Source: Sabellastarte sp. h YS-2021 (lineage: Eukaryota; Annelida; Polychaeta; Sabellida; Sabellidae). Taken from it: a DNA stretch of 64,000 bases. How positions within the stretch are numbered: position 1 is the first letter of the stretch; every line of letters starts with the position of its first letter. Positions 11,254-22,709 of this stretch are shown in pieces. Position numbers and translations under genes: made by a program. Location of the stretch: positions 53,139,293 through 53,203,292 of the forward strand of contig OZ024927.1 in assembly GCA_964017235.1 (NCBI GenBank), read 5' to 3'. The notes beneath the pieces were generated by a model, which had not been told where the DNA came from, made no database searches, and saw only the letters and a list, made by a program, of their open reading frames with translations.

Positions 11254-14026
11254 TTATGTGGCTTCCACTTTTTCTATATCCATAGCAGTTTCTGTAACTT
11301 TCTCTGCTTCCTTGATTTTACCTTTTAAAATCAAATTTCCACCATTTGTTAGAACAGACACTACCGAGTCCTCATCAACATCCTAAAATGTAACAAATCA
11401 AATTTAACAAATATTTTCTTGCATTTCATTGTAATCTAATTAAACTTTAACAAAAATGGATTGACAATATTAATTTCCCATATAGTATATCAATTTCAGA
11501 AACAAAAGTGAATAACTACTTTATTTGTTATTTTGTGCAAAGTACTTTTTCTCTATATAAAATATAGCAAACCTCAGGCAGTGAAAAGCATCTTTTGATT
11601 TCTCGTGAAATGTATCCGTGTTCACCTGGTTTTTCTTCGTGTTTTGCTGATATTTCAATTCTGTTGTTTATCTGCTTAATTGTTATCTCCTCAGGTAAAA
11701 AGGTTGACAAATCTATTTTTAACTCATATTTGTCTGCTGTATGTACGACCTAAAAACATTAAAAATAACACTATATAGTTAGTGTTTACATAAAATTTTA
11801 CTTCTGTTTATATTTATTAAAATCTCTGGTACATCAACATTTTTGACAGGTTGCCATATTCAACATTTTAATGACTGAAGCGCTGAATTATGTGCTTAAT
11901 ACACAGTAGAGACATATTCTGTGTCCCTGTGTATTTTAAAGGGATAAATTAAAGGAAACACATAGTTATTTATATGAGCAACAATTTCTGATTTCGATTT
12001 AAAGGTGTATATTCAGAATTTTTGGTCAAATGCCAAAGATCACTCAGAATGTTAGGATCATGCATAAACAACATATTTACAATATTTTCACTCTTCAAAA
12101 ATTTACCCTATCTTGAAATAAAAACTTTTAACTAAACCACACTGCATATGTTTTGTTTTTGTTGTTCGAGTATCCTCATATCACAACATTTGTGACCTCC
12201 CACTTTGACGTAATAACCAAAAAAAAATCATTACGAAATTTGATTACACATAACACTGCATGGGTTTGCAGCAGAAATATATTTTACTGACAGTGCAAGG
12301 ATCAAGAAGACTTGATAGTAGATGATCTGGAATATAAACACATTATGGTTTTCTTATAAAATCTCATGGGAACACCACACTGTTTCAGCGTTACACTCTG
12401 TGAGGAAAATTTAAATAATAATAATAAAAAAAAAAACAACAACTGACTTCTCAGTAATAGACATGCTAACAATATGTGTGTCTGTTTGTGTAATATGTTA
12501 CAATGATAAAGGTAACTGTTCCTTGTTCTTGCTAAATTTAATCCCATCCAAGCTACCCCTCCCCATTCCGTTTTCACTGAATGCCTGTTGATAGCCTTGT
12601 TACAAGGCCATCTACCAAAAGTATGATTTTTATTAATCAAAAAGTGTAATACATGTAATCCTAATAAAATTTACTTTTACATGTCAACATACCAGTATTT
12701 TTTATTTACTTACATCTATTATGAGTTTTTATGGCCATTATGTGCATGCCTCCTTTTTATTTATTCAAAAACATGACATAAATATGATATGTTTTTAGTT
12801 CTAGGTCTAATATTGCATAATATACATTGATGAAGGTTTACACAGAGTTACCAGATCCCTGTAAACAGTGAATAGTTGCTGAATATTAAGTTATTTGTAG
12901 GCTCTTAGTAAAAAAAATTCAGCAAGCAAAGGCTATATCTTGTGAGTTCTCTGGTACAATTTAAACTTGTATAAATATATATTGTCTGTCCATGTGTTTC
13001 TTTCTATAAGGCTAACTTTTTATGTTATATAGAGTTGTGATCCATATATATAAAAAAAATGTTGGTGTAAAGTCCAGTCAAAACCGTTTCTTTAGCAGTG
13101 CACATGAGACTAGACAGGTCTGATGATACGCAGTTATAAAATGTGTTTTGAACTAGAACACTTGTAGGTACAGCAGAGCAACCAGTCATTAAAAAGCCTT
13201 GATCTGGCATCACAGTAATCCCCTCTTCAAAACATTCCCCTATGTTGATTCCTAGTTTTGAGATTTTTTGTCTTGTGATTTCTTATTTTCTTTTGAAAAT
13301 AAAGATATTACCTGTAAGCCAAAGCTTTTCCAGTGAACTATTCCTGTCAATCAAAAATGACGTCATGACTTCTGTCATGTTTTGTTTTGAAAAAAAAAAC
13401 CCTCACAAACACCATCACCTTTATCGGCCCGAATCTTGGGAAGAAGTGAAACATAACATCTGTTTTTTATATGTTGACACTTTTTCCCCCCAAACTCTTG
13501 ACTTGTGTGACTATTACTATTAAAATCTGAATATGCACCTTTAATTAGACTTCAGTGGGCAAATTTTATTGTGAAAATGAGTAACAGTTTTAACTCTGAT
13601 GTTCTAAGACTCAAACCCATAAAATTGAAATTCTATAATAGATATGTTTATATATATATACATACCTTTATTTTATTTCCAGTTTAATTAACTTGTATTT
13701 ATATATATGCATATATGCTGTATCTTTAACGGTGAATAATCATTAATCATATGACGTACCTCAACTTCCTTGGTAGACAGATGAGAGAACATAGGGTAGC
13801 TAAACTTAGTCCATCGGGAATTCATATATTCTCCCATACTTTTATTGATGTTGTGAAGTGCCTCTTCCATTTTGTTCTCCATATAACTTTCATACTTTGA
13901 GAGACGATGATTCCAGGGGAAACATCTTGCTGGGGGGTAGTAAAATCTCTTTGTTGGGATACCATATCCTGATATTTTCTTTACATTACAATATCTTACT
14001 ATTCTAGGCAGAGCGTAACGTATCAT
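11254..14026 (-). CDS. Small heat-shock protein (alpha-crystallin domain)
   Basis: Three minus-strand exons join in phase 0: 14,026-13,760, 11,749-11,573 and 11,382-11,254 (stop TAA), giving 190 aa. Splice sites are GAG|GTACGT, TTTTTAG|GTC, GAG|GTTTGC and CATTTTAG|GAT. Residues 1-88 are a basic, aromatic N-terminal arm. The alpha-crystallin domain starts near residue 89: a KYELKIDLSTFLPEEITIK strand block, then HEEKPGEHGYISREI and SLPEDVDEDSV, and an NGGNLIL strand matching the usual G-x-L. Such proteins are ATP-independent holdases that form oligomers in the cytosol. The tail lacks an obvious I-x-I motif. The Met at 14,026 is chosen because a TATA-like site lies about 70 bp upstream; an in-frame Met at 14,125 would overlap it. 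The first intron is 2.0 kb, the second 190 bp. There are no frame breaks. Confidence 0.88.
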
Positions 14027-14093
14027 GATTGTGAAAAAGAAGTATCCACATAAATAGCTGAATTGATATATACTGAAGTAAGTAGATATCAGA

Positions 14094-14311
14094 CTATATA
14101 TATCCTGTCTAGCTGTAATAAACAATGTAAGTTGTTTTTACATGCACATTGATACTTATAATGCCTGTGTAACTCTCACACTCCTTTCGTTCTCGAAACT
14201 TTCATCAGAAAGGAATGATGTTGCGTGGTATGACTTGCCCTTATATACTAGATGATGAAATTTCTTGCATGTTCTTGATGCCTTTTTGCGAATCAATGCA
14301 TATTCAAGAAT
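14094..14311 (-). promoter_or_regulatory. Putative heat-shock promoter of the sHSP gene
   Basis: Reading towards the gene on minus, a TATATATAG box lies at 14,103-14,094. Two heat-shock-element half-pair matches (nTTCnnGAAn) lie upstream at 14,189-14,198 and 14,302-14,311, with extra GAA/TTC half-sites around both (for example TTCG.TTC at 14,185-14,192). Position relative to the sHSP start fits a stress-inducible promoter. The motif is short and expected by chance in AT-rich DNA, so support comes mainly from its location. Confidence 0.5.
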
Positions 14312-14670
14312 TCGTCGAACTTTTGCGCGTGTATTTATTTCTGGACATAAACAAGACGTTTTCAAACAACTGAATTTATAACCTTCTTAAAATGCCTCTG
14401 CCTGTACATTTACTCAGAAGAAAGTACGTTACCGTGATTGTTTATGATTTGTGATGTTTTAATGAAATAGAATCGTGTAATATGTTCTCTGTAGATAATA
14501 TTATATTATCGCCCTCCATGTTTCCCAACTTTTGATGTGACAGCTGTCGGTGTCAAGATAATTCGCCCTTGAAACAAGTCCTGCATATTTTCTGAAGAAA
14601 ATTCGCCCCGTAAAACAATTCGTCCCATTGAACATAAGTTTAAGAAATATGTAATTTTTATGTCATGCAG

Positions 14671-14822
14671 ATCTGTTCATTCGTCTGTTCTCCATTACAA
14701 GTGAGGTACCCCCCACCAAAAGTGTGAACATTTCAACACTTTATCACAGTTTTCTCATTTATTATTGAAGGCATTTTTCCCGTATCTTGCATGTATGTAC
14801 TAGGCCACTAGTAGATTCCCTT
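14671..14822 (+). repeat. Dispersed repeat shared with 48,799-48,955
   Basis: Shared blocks are GAGGTACCCCC.ACC, AAAGTGTGAA.ATTTCAACAC, TTTATCACA.TTTTCT and CTTGCATGT.TGTACTAGGC in the same order and spacing. No coding potential is seen. Confidence 0.65.
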
Positions 14823-14879
14823 GAGTGAGTATCAGGCCTGTATCTTTCTTAATTATTTTTTTATAAATTTTTAATGTAT

Positions 14880-15900
14880 CCAAATTCATGAAATCATGAA
14901 TCATTTAGAGCATTTTTGTTAAAATATGTTATTCAGCTACTTTTTCATAGGTACAACATGGTGAGTAACTTGGGTGTCTATCCCAGTAGCTAAGCTACTT
15001 TCTGACTTTTCAGTACCTTCCATTACGAGTAATAGCTTTTTCAGGTTCTCACTGTTGAGTAAATCAGTTGAAACTTGAAAAGTATTGCATTTACAGTATT
15101 TTGTTTAAATGTGTTGTTCACCTACTTTTGGGTCAGCTACAACATATTAAAATTCCAGATATGTAGCTCATTGCATAGCTGAGCAACAGCTACTTTGGGG
15201 TTCTCACTGTTGAGTAAATCAGTTGAAATTTGAAAAGTATTGCATTTACTGTATTTTGTTTAAATGTGTTGTTCACCTACTTTTGGGTCAGCTACAACAT
15301 ATTAAAATTCCAGATATGTAGCTCATTGCATAGCTGAGCAACAGCTACTTTGGGGTTCTCACTGTTGAGTAAATCAGTTGTAACTTGGAAAAGTATTGCA
15401 TTTACAGTAGTGGGTGGACGATTAGACGTGTGCTCGATTAGTCGTCAGTGACAGACTGACAGTGTAGAATCGCGGTCGGTCACTGACGTTTTCTAATGAT
15501 CGATTATTAAGCTTATATCTTACTTTCATGATTTATATCAATATCCATGTATTTTAACAATATTTTAGGTATTTTTACTTAATAAACTGACAGTTTTGTC
15601 TTGGATTTCAAGTTTGTTTATGTCTACCGCCATATTTACAGGAAGTGGGTGCTTTCGGTAGATTCTAAATGTCGGAACACTGTTATTCTTACCAGATTGA
15701 CCTATACTTTATCCCAGAAATTGTTTCTTAAATAGTAAACAATAATGGAGTAAAATAATCGATTATGGGTCGATCATCGCTTGGAAAAATGGACGAATAA
15801 TCAACCATAAAAATTGGAGGCGATTCCCAACACTAATTTACAGTATTTTGTTTAAATAGGTTGTTTACCTACTTTTGGGTCAGCTAAAACATAGTAAAAT
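14880..15900 (+). repeat. Type I tandem array interrupted by a hAT MITE
   Basis: About 3.5 units of the 150-160 bp monomer also seen at 2.1-3.3 kb. Two adjacent units (about 15,040-15,360) are nearly identical, so the array was recently homogenised. The MITE at 15,408-15,835 splits a unit exactly between duplicated ATTTACAG copies. Confidence 0.8.
15408..15835. mobile_element. hAT-type MITE, copy 1 (428 bp)
   Basis: Ends TAGTGGGTGGACGATTA and (inverted) TAGTGTTGGGAATCGCC form imperfect terminal inverted repeats. An 8 bp target duplication ATTTACAG flanks it at 15,400-15,407 and 15,836-15,843. The interior shares CCGCCATATTTACAGGAAGTG and TTTCGGTAGATTCTAAA with copy 2 at 44,083-44,504. The 8 bp duplication and end sequence fit hAT; there is no transposase ORF. 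Confidence 0.9.
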
Positions 15901-16571
15901 TGAAAATAATACTGAAACTAAAATAAAACTGAAATATTAATTATAATAATTGATAAAAAAATTAATGTTTTTTTTTTTCAGATTTCAATTTTAAAGGAAA
16001 TTAAGCAAAATTACAGTGCTTCAGACTTCAGTAATGGAGAGTACTGAAGTGCGGTTTACCAATTGTGTGAAATTGTGAAATATGTTTTTTGGTGAGAGCA
16101 CCCTACATATCTAGCAAAACAGGTTTCCACAGTGTTTTTACAACAGCATTTTAGAGCCATATAGTATATATTATTTCACGGTGTGCAAAATAGTGAACGA
16201 TTATAAAATCCACATTCAGTGCATGTATGAACGTTGCACATTGTTTTGGCAGCCATACTCACTAACTCCGTGTACTATTCTGTTATATATGCCACAGGAA
16301 AAAACTCCTATTCAGGATAGTCTTTCAGTTTCCCCGGGGACAGTCAGAAATTCTACCAGGAGAATCTTTGTTTTGTGATCGTAGAATGACGATTCTGTCA
16401 GAAAAAGCTGTAATTTATCTGAGACAATATAGCTCTCTGTTGCACTTGACTCCTATGACACGTTGTAATACTATTAATGCCTATTATATGTGGTTTGATC
16501 AAAGCAGAATGTATGTCAAGAATGTCCTGTAAGACTGTCTATCAGTGTTACATCAACTGAAATGGACCACC
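15901..16571. other. No feature recognised
   Basis: AT-rich unique-looking sequence. The open frame at 16,181-16,378 has no family resemblance. Confidence 0.3.
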
Positions 16572-16980
16572 AAGGGTGTAGTTACTTTGTAACTGTATCA
16601 AGTGAACAAATAAAATCATATGACGCAGAAAACACTAATTTGTTCTTTATGTCATTTGTTGTAGCTAGGACCTGCTTTGTGAATACCTATTTATGACAGT
16701 TATTAGCAGAGATGAAAATCTTAAATTTAAGACTGCACTAAGCCAAAGATTAACTAAGGTTAAGGCCTTTTTTTACCCCAAGGGTGTAGTTCCTTTGTAA
16801 CTGTATCAAGTAAACAAATAAAGTCATGTGACACAGAAAACACTAATTTGTTCTTTATGTCATTTGTTGTGGCTAGGAACTGTTTGTGAATACCTATTTA
16901 TGACAGTTATTAGCAGAGATGAAAATCTGAAATTTAAGACTGCACTAAGCCAAAGATTAACTAAGGTTAATGCCTTTTTT
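16572..16980 (+). repeat. Tandem duplication, two ~209 bp copies
   Basis: CAAGGGTGTAGTT starts both copies (16,572 and 16,781). They continue through ACTGTATCAAGT.AACAAATAAA, TTGTTCTTTATGTCATTTG and TATTTATGACAGTTATTAGC with only scattered substitutions, so the duplication looks fairly recent. Confidence 0.85.
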
Positions 16981-16982
16981 TT

Positions 16983-17335
16983 TACCCCACAGCTCTCAAG
17001 GGCTGTCAGGGTATTGTTTTAACTCATGGTAGGCGAGCGGGCAGGCAGTGGGAAAAAGTTTGTCAGGGCTGTATCTTGGAAACCGTAAGGTGTAGGAAGT
17101 TGATACTTGGTAGGGGGCATTGGTTAGGGGGTATAGGTGTGCAGCATCATGGTGTGACCTTGATATGATCTTTGACCTTGCTGTAGTGACCTTGTGTTTG
17201 AAATCTTGTCCGGGCTACATCTCAGAAACCGTAACGTGTAGGAAGTTTATACTTGGTATGGACATTGGTTAGGAAGTGTAGATGTGCAAAGTTATGGTGT
17301 GGCCTTGATTTGACCTTTGACCTTGCTGTAATGAC
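16983..17335 (+). mobile_element. Family B element, left part (split by DIRS-2)
   Basis: The left end reads TTTACCCCACAGCTCTCAAG, an imperfect form of the terminal palindrome seen at 47,430-47,447. It is followed by GGGCTGTCAGGGTATTG, a GGTAGGCGAGCGGGCAGG stretch, and two GTGACC units. The unit in progress is cut at TGTAATGAC (17,335) by DIRS-2 and resumes as CTTGACCTTTAAAATC at 24,448. Confidence 0.85.
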
Positions 17336-17530
17336 TTGAAAATTTTAATTACTTAAATGTAGCTTTTATAAGCTACAAGCTTACCATATGGAACTGAATG
17401 CTTATTCGGGAGGCCGCAGGCATCTGGCCAACGTCCAAAAAAAAAATGGACGCATAATAGTAGCGAGATGCCTTGGAATGGAGATGACCCTAGTAGTGAC
17501 GTAGCCATCCACTTCCTCTTTTCGAGTTGG
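17336..17530. repeat. DIRS-2 right inverted terminal repeat
   Basis: Complement of 24,280-24,447 over most of its length, including GGCCAACGTCCAA, a GGACGCATAATAGT block, GCGAGATGCCTTGGAAT and TGACGTAGCCATCCACTTCC. The outer ~60 bp (GCTACATTTAAGTAATTAAA on minus) is specific to the right end. Confidence 0.92.
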
Positions 17531-17590
17531 AACTTTTGCCCATACCCCCTCAGCTGTTATTCAGCGGGGAGGCAGGGTGGAACTCTTTGG

Positions 17591-17675
17591 CTTGTAGCTA
17601 ATAAAAGCTACATTTAAGTAATTAAAATTTTCAATTTTATTGCGCTACAATAGCTTACCATGTGGAACTGAATGC
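17591..17675. repeat. DIRS-2 internal complementary region (ICR)
   Basis: On plus, the right-end sequence GCTACATTTAAGTAATTAAA...TTTTCAA runs straight into the left-end sequence TTTTATTGCGCTACAATAGC at 17,634/17,635. The element's two outer tips are therefore copied side by side in one internal stretch, the hallmark of DIRS-1 replication through a circular intermediate. Confidence 0.92.
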
Positions 17676-18181
17676 TGAATCCAACCGCTCGTTGGAGGGA
17701 TTACAGCTGAGACTGGAAGTATTTGTCAATTTTTCTTGGATTTGAATTAATTAGATTAGAATGAATGTATTAGAATGACCAGTCTGAGTCCCGCTTACAG
17801 TGCCCCGGTTTTGGAAAACTGGGCCTTCAAGAAGCCAAAAACCAGAAGGTAATTGAAATGACAGTACCGATACTGTCCGGATGTCTGGATTTTGGAGGAA
17901 GGAATGCAGCCATGCTCACTAAAAATGGCATAAATAGCCCCAGGGGCTACACTACCAATGACGACAAGCCCTGGGCTTGGAAATTTCATTATCTTTGCCA
18001 CCCACGAAAAGATGAAAACCAAAATAGGATTATGGGGTCACCTGGGGAAAACGTAATACATTATATATATTAAATGCTGCCTTAAGAAAAAGCTAAAAGA
18101 CCTTACCAAACATCCCGAGGAGGTAGGCGTTTACCTAGACCCTGGGATTTAGACTCCTGAAGACTTGGTTGTAGTGGGTGT

Positions 18182-18206
18182 GCCCCCCCCCCCCCCCTTT
18201 TTTTTC
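18182..18206 (+). repeat. Homopolymer C17 then T8
   Basis: In the 3' untranslated part of DIRS-2; DIRS-1 has a matching G-run at about 33,228-33,237 on its own strand, so the tract is ancestral to both copies and probably length-variable. Confidence 0.85.
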
Positions 18207-18360
18207 TTCCCGAGGATGAATAGACTGAGGGGAAGGGTCTAGGAATTGTTAAGCTGCTGTTACTGTACCCAGATGCATATTGTTGTTATCTGACCAAGGA
18301 AGGTCTTTTAGGTAAAAAGTTGTAAATGTGTGTGAGCTTTCCAGTTTCCAGTGACAGGTT

Positions 18361-19260
18361 TGCATGATTTAGTCCACCAAAAACCCCACCGTATAAGGCC
18401 TTAGAGGCCGCGAAGGCCCTAATGTCATGCGCCTTAACTTAAGACCAAGTCTAAGGCTTGTTGGTCTGCTTGCTTGTAACAAAGTAGGATAGTTTGTTTT
18501 ACCAAAATGAGAGCATAGCAGGTCTGATGTCTGAGGTGTGTCCTTTCTTGAAGGAAATAAAAAGTAGGGATTGAGACCCTCTCAGGTCTTTGGTTCGATC
18601 CGAGTAAAAACTCAGGGCCCGTACCAGACACACGGTCCTGTCTTGTTTTAATTGTCTATTTACAATGGTAGTCATAGCAGGAATAGTCACCGGAGACACA
18701 CATTGAGAACCTTCTCTTGCTAGTTGGTTTTTGGCTATGAAGTCAGAAGAAGGGAACAAGGTAACCTTTTCCCATTGGCCTAGATTAGATACTTTGTTTG
18801 CAACCCAATCATGAATTTTGCTGCGGCGCTTGCCGGAGGCCAAAACTAGCAAGAAAGCAGTTTTGAAAGTAAGATGTTTGAGGTCTGTGTCTTTCATAGG
18901 CTCAAAAGGTGCTTGTGTGAGCTCATTAAGCAAAACAGTATAGTTCCATTTCGGAAGATTCCTGGAACTTTTGGGACAATCCCTGTGAAAACTGGAGAGC
19001 AACCTGTTAAGGTCTGAGCTTTTGGAAAGATGGCTCCCAGTTGGGCCCAAGGTGTCAACAATGGCCGTCCTGTAACCATCAATGGTCGAGGGGCGCCTGT
19101 TTAGATATTGGTACAGGTACATGAAAAAGTCTGAGACTTGTTTCACAGAGGGAGTAGAGAAATCCACCGAATTTTCTCTGCACCATTTCTCAAATAGGGA
19201 CCTGTAGATGACTTGTAGATGGTCCTTGTTGATGACCTTTGAGGGGCAGCAATTCTCTCT
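18361..19260 (-). pseudogene. Tyrosine recombinase of DIRS-2
   Basis: The main open part is 19,167-18,499 (222 codons). The N-terminal SAM-like region reads DFSTPSVKQVSDFFMYLYQY and STIDGYRTAIVDTLGP. The first catalytic-arginine region reads LASGKRRSKIHDW, followed by KNQLAREGSQ..SPVTIPAM and VCLVRALSFYSDRTKDLRGS. Downstream of a stop at about 18,498, the HDIRAFAAS box is readable near 18,425, with the C-terminal Tyr region garbled. YR enzymes cut and rejoin DNA through a Tyr-phosphate link and integrate the circular element. The ORF is interrupted before its C-terminal catalytic half, so it is inactive. Confidence 0.88.
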
Positions 19261-19302
19261 GCCACCTCCACAGAGAAGCCTTGTTCTTGGAGCTGTCCAC
19301 TC

Positions 19303-20110
19303 CTAGACACCAGGCGTGGAGGTTGAGATGTTGTGGATTACTGTGAAAACATAATTGTTGTTGTTGACACTGGTAGCTGAAGTGGGATCTCTGTTGAGAG
19401 CTGCACTAGGTCCCAAAACCAGGGCATCCCTGGCCAGCTTGGGGCTATTACAATGATTAGGCAATTGCATTGCCTGATTTGGATCACCCTGTGAAGGAGA
19501 GCCATCGGAGGGTAAGCATAAGCAGTGAGACCCAACCAGTTTATGTTTAGAGCATCTATGTCCCAAGCATTTGTTTCTGGGACTGGAGACATGTACAGTA
19601 AACTGTGGAAGTTTGTGGTTCAGACGAGTGGCAAATAGATCTACATGAGGGGTGAACCACTTGAGACAGATCTGTTTGAACACCTGTGGATGCAGTGACC
19701 ATTCTGTTGACTGCACCTGGTTCGACCTGGACAGAAGGTTGACCATCACATTCAGACACCCTGGAATGTGTCTGGCTTTTAAGGTTATCTGATAATGATG
19801 GCACCAGGTCATGATCTTCCACAGGAGAGCACACATCTCCGCCGAGAGGGTTCCTCCTTGTTTGTTTATGTAGGCCACCACTGTTGAGTTTTCTGTTGCA
19901 ACCAACACTGTTTGGTTTTGACACTGGTCCTTGAAACTTTGAAGGGCCAGAGAAACCACCTTCAACTCTAGAACATTTATGTGTAGCCTTTTTCCCTGTC
20001 TGACTACAGACCTTTTATTTATGGAGGCTTGCTCTAAGTGAGTGCCCCAACCTTGTTTGAGGCGTCTATAAAGAGTTGAATACTGTGGTCTTTGGGATGA
20101 AGGACTGCAC
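19303..20110 (-). pseudogene. RNase H and connector region of DIRS-2
   Basis: Open from 19,965 to 19,303. RNase H text is VVSLALQSFKDQCQNQTVL, then VATENSTVVAYINKQGG, where the usual catalytic Asp (TDN in DIRS-1) is Glu. Then come MCALLWKIMTWCHHYQI, LKARHIPGCLNVM and LLSRSNQVQSTEW. The connector FTPHVDLFATRLNHKLPQF follows and then shifts frame near 19,600. The upstream RNase H start (about 20,000-20,110) is in another frame. The domain degrades the RNA strand during reverse transcription; here it is decayed. Confidence 0.85.
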
Positions 20111-20900
20111 CTTTCATCATGTTGAGGGATTTTTCAACACTCTAGGTGAGCTGAAATGGTCTCTGTCCAAGGAAGGAGGCTGTCCAGTGACTGAGGATAT
20201 CTCCAGTGCTCTTCGAGGTGAAACTGAAAGGGCCTCACTTGAAGGCCTCCCTCCGGGACCATTTTCTCTGTTGAGGCAAGCGACCCAATTAGCGACATCA
20301 AGCATCTTGCAGTCAAAACATGTTTTGACTTGAGACGTAGGATCAAATCCTGAAGTTTGAGCAATCTCTCTTGAGTGGGTTTTACAAGGGCTGAATCTAG
20401 AACGAATGAGAGCACCTGAGTAGCTTTCAGTTCGGACTTTTCCTGATTTATTAGGACTCAGTCAGGTATTCCTTGAGTTTGGTAGATGGGGATGTGAGGT
20501 AGGTGTGTGATAGGTCTATCGACGACACCCATTCCCCTGGAATTAGAGAGGCCCTGATGGACTCTGGAGTTTCATTTGAACCTTCTACAAGGCGGTGTTG
20601 AGCCTGCTTAGGTCTATTACTGGCCTCCACCTTGGTGAGGCTAGGGGACTAGAAACAGGTGACTGTAAAACCCGAGAGATTTTACATTTTCCACCCTTTC
20701 TATTGCGTTTCTTGACAGACTGGATACAAGTGGCCAGAGCTTGATCTTTGAAGGGCCTTGTATCCTGACTGAATCAGGGGAACTCTGGCCAGATTTGGTT
20801 TTGAAAAGAATAGTAGAACGTAACCATTTGAGATAATGTTTAATAAGTTGTTTGCCAGTCTCTTCTGAAAGAATGGAGGCGACCTCCTACCGGTGGACTG
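20111..20900 (-). pseudogene. Reverse transcriptase remnant of DIRS-2 (motif C lost)
   Basis: From the 5' side (20,900 down): GGRLHSFRRDW, typical of the RT N-terminus; SPRWRPVIDLSRLNTAL; a short SRNT-type palm A remnant with stops; then directly KSELK-like text and SFVLDSALVKPTQERLLKLQ with LTARCLMSLIGSLASTEK (thumb/connection) at 20,415-20,134. Compared with DIRS-1, the stretch that contains YMDD is absent, a deletion of roughly 0.3 kb. DIRS-1 keeps that part but lacks the N-terminal RT that DIRS-2 keeps. Confidence 0.8.
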
Positions 20901-22123
20901 AGGGAGGCTTTTAAGCAGTCATTGGAAGGAGGGGATTCCACACCCTCTTCACCTTGAGTGAGGTCGAAAATGACCTCTGGAGCCTCTGCTACTCGATTTC
21001 CCCCTACCTGGGGAAAACGATGGATACTGCTTGGAATGGAATGACCCCCATTGGGGTGTTTCCTGTAGGAGCCTCTAGATTGTGGGGAGCGTGAAAGGGC
21101 TGATTTGATAGGGCCTAAACCCTAAGAGTTTTTACGGGTGCCTTGAGGAGGAACTCCTGTACCTCCTAAACTAATTGAGAATGGGGAACTCTTAAGTTCT
21201 TAAGATCAGGTATCTCCCTTGAATTCCCCATGGTGTTTAAGTCTCTCTGAGGAAGAGGGTTAAGGTCTACTTGACAGGCTAAGGAACTCAGTTGGATAAG
21301 GATCCTCTTATTCAGGATATCTAGTCAGGTCTTGTAATCATTCTGACTGCTTTAATGCACCCTTTAAATTGAGTTTGACCTGTCTGGCAGTAGCCTTGCT
21401 ACTGTCTTAACAGATTTCCATGACCAGGTTGCAGTCAGAAAAGACCTAGTAATGAGCAGCCTGAAGCTCAAACTCTTGACTACCAGATGGGGGGCCTTAC
21501 CCATAGAGGCCCCAGAGGGGCTAGGGGAGATACAGATTGAAATCTTGTAATTTTGTCCTCAAGATAAAAGACAATGTTGTCCCAATAGTACTACTTAAGA
21601 TTGGGACCAGGGGGTTTAAAAGCAGCCGCCAAATCCTCCAAATTAAACTAGCATATTTAGTTGAGGAATAGCTGAAGGGCAAAAGCAAAAGCTCTTGTTG
21701 GCCTGCTACATTATTCAGAGTTTAGACTGGAAGAGGACCTAGGCATACTGTCCCTGGGGAAAGGGTGGTTCAAGAAACCGCCTAATCTCAAAGTCCTCAG
21801 TTGTCCTGAGGGAAGTCAGACAAGTCTATTTCCCTATAAAATACAGGGACTGGTTTGAAAAATCTGTTCAGAAGAAGCCCTTTGGATTTGAGGAATTTTT
21901 GACTTGCATAGATAACTTCAGATGCAGCAGCAAAAGACTTGGACAGGCCCATTGACTCGGGACCCGAGAATTGGGGACCCGAGGGTCGAGACCCGAGAGT
22001 TGGGGACCCGAGATTAGGGACCCGAGGATAGGGGCCCGAGAGCCGAGACCCAAGGTTAGGGGCCCGAGAGGGTCGAGACCCGAGAATGGGCCTGAGCATG
22101 GGATGCAATTCAGGTATTGTCAA
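20901..22123 (-). pseudogene. Gag-like ORF1 remnant of DIRS-2, with minisatellite
   Basis: The 22,123-21,797 frame (108 codons) reads through an expanded Pro/Ser/Gly repeat (units like PNLGSRPSGP) into GLSKSFAAASEVIYASQKFL and FFKPVPVFYREIDLSDF. The rest down to about 20,900 is broken by stops and holds low-complexity Ser/Pro/Gly text before the RT. The N-terminal cysteine-rich block seen in DIRS-1 is not visible; two MITEs sit at its expected position. ORF1 in this group is thought to be the structural, nucleic-acid-binding protein. Confidence 0.6.
21957..22092. repeat. GC-rich minisatellite (GGGACCCGAG units)
   Basis: About nine imperfect units of 12-20 bp built on GGGACCCGAGA.TTGG or GGTCGAGACCCGAG. 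The tract stays open on minus, giving a PNLGSRPSGP-like peptide repeat. Its GC content contrasts sharply with the surrounding AT-rich DNA. Confidence 0.85.
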
Positions 22124-22130
22124 TACCAGG

Positions 22131-22704
22131 GGCCGATTTCACAAAGGGACTTAAGTCCAGATTTAGGCTTAAATCTAAGACTTTGGTCTTAAATTTTGTC
22201 AAAAAACTGCTAAGTCTGTGGTCTTAGACTTAGCAGATTTCACAAAGCAGCTAAGTCCATGAAATTGCTAAGTCAGTGGACTTAACTTTTAAGTCTGGGA
22301 GGTAGTGGGCTTAAATTTTGTAAAGAGGACTTAAATGTGGCCGCCATAAACTTTTCTCCACTTCAAAATTTGAAATGGCTGTAAATAAATTATAATTATG
22401 CAGAACACCTCACTAAAGTAGTGTTTGGGAAGTTTATATGTGCTAACAAGGTTTTCAATTTCAAAACAGCACTTATCCTTAGATAAAATACATTAAAAGA
22501 AGAATATGTGGCATCAATATTATATTTTGAATAGATACAAAAGGTCACATGACACAGAAAACCACTGTGGTTATATGATAAGCCTGGACTTAGCTAAGTC
22601 ACCTTTGTGAAATCCATTTTTCTAGCTAAGACCAAAGTCTTAGATTTAAGTCCAAGACTTAGCCACAAAAGGGACTTAGTTTAAGTCCTTTAGTGAAATC
22701 GGCC
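22131..22704. mobile_element. MITE 1 with GGCC ends (574 bp)
   Basis: The terminal repeats GGCCGATTTCACAAAGGGAC and its complement GTCCTTTAGTGAAATCGGCC are inverted. The interior is rich in short ACTTAAGT-type palindromes (AAGTCC, GACTTA), so the whole element can fold on itself. CCAGG flanks both sides (22,126-22,130; 22,705-22,709). No ORF. The superfamily is uncertain; GGG(G)CC ends recall PIF/Harbinger-like MITEs. Confidence 0.88.
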
Positions 22705-22709
22705 CCAGG

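Noticed and set aside
14156..14365. 69 codon minus-strand frame upstream of the sHSP gene as an extra exon
   Set aside because: It overlaps the likely promoter with heat-shock-element-like sites, and no family resemblance is seen. A 5' exon joined to an acceptor near 14,124 remains possible.
18499..19167. Phage integrase or prokaryotic site-specific recombinase
   Set aside because: Its position next to RT/RNase H and the DIRS connector, with ITRs and ICR, shows a retroelement recombinase.
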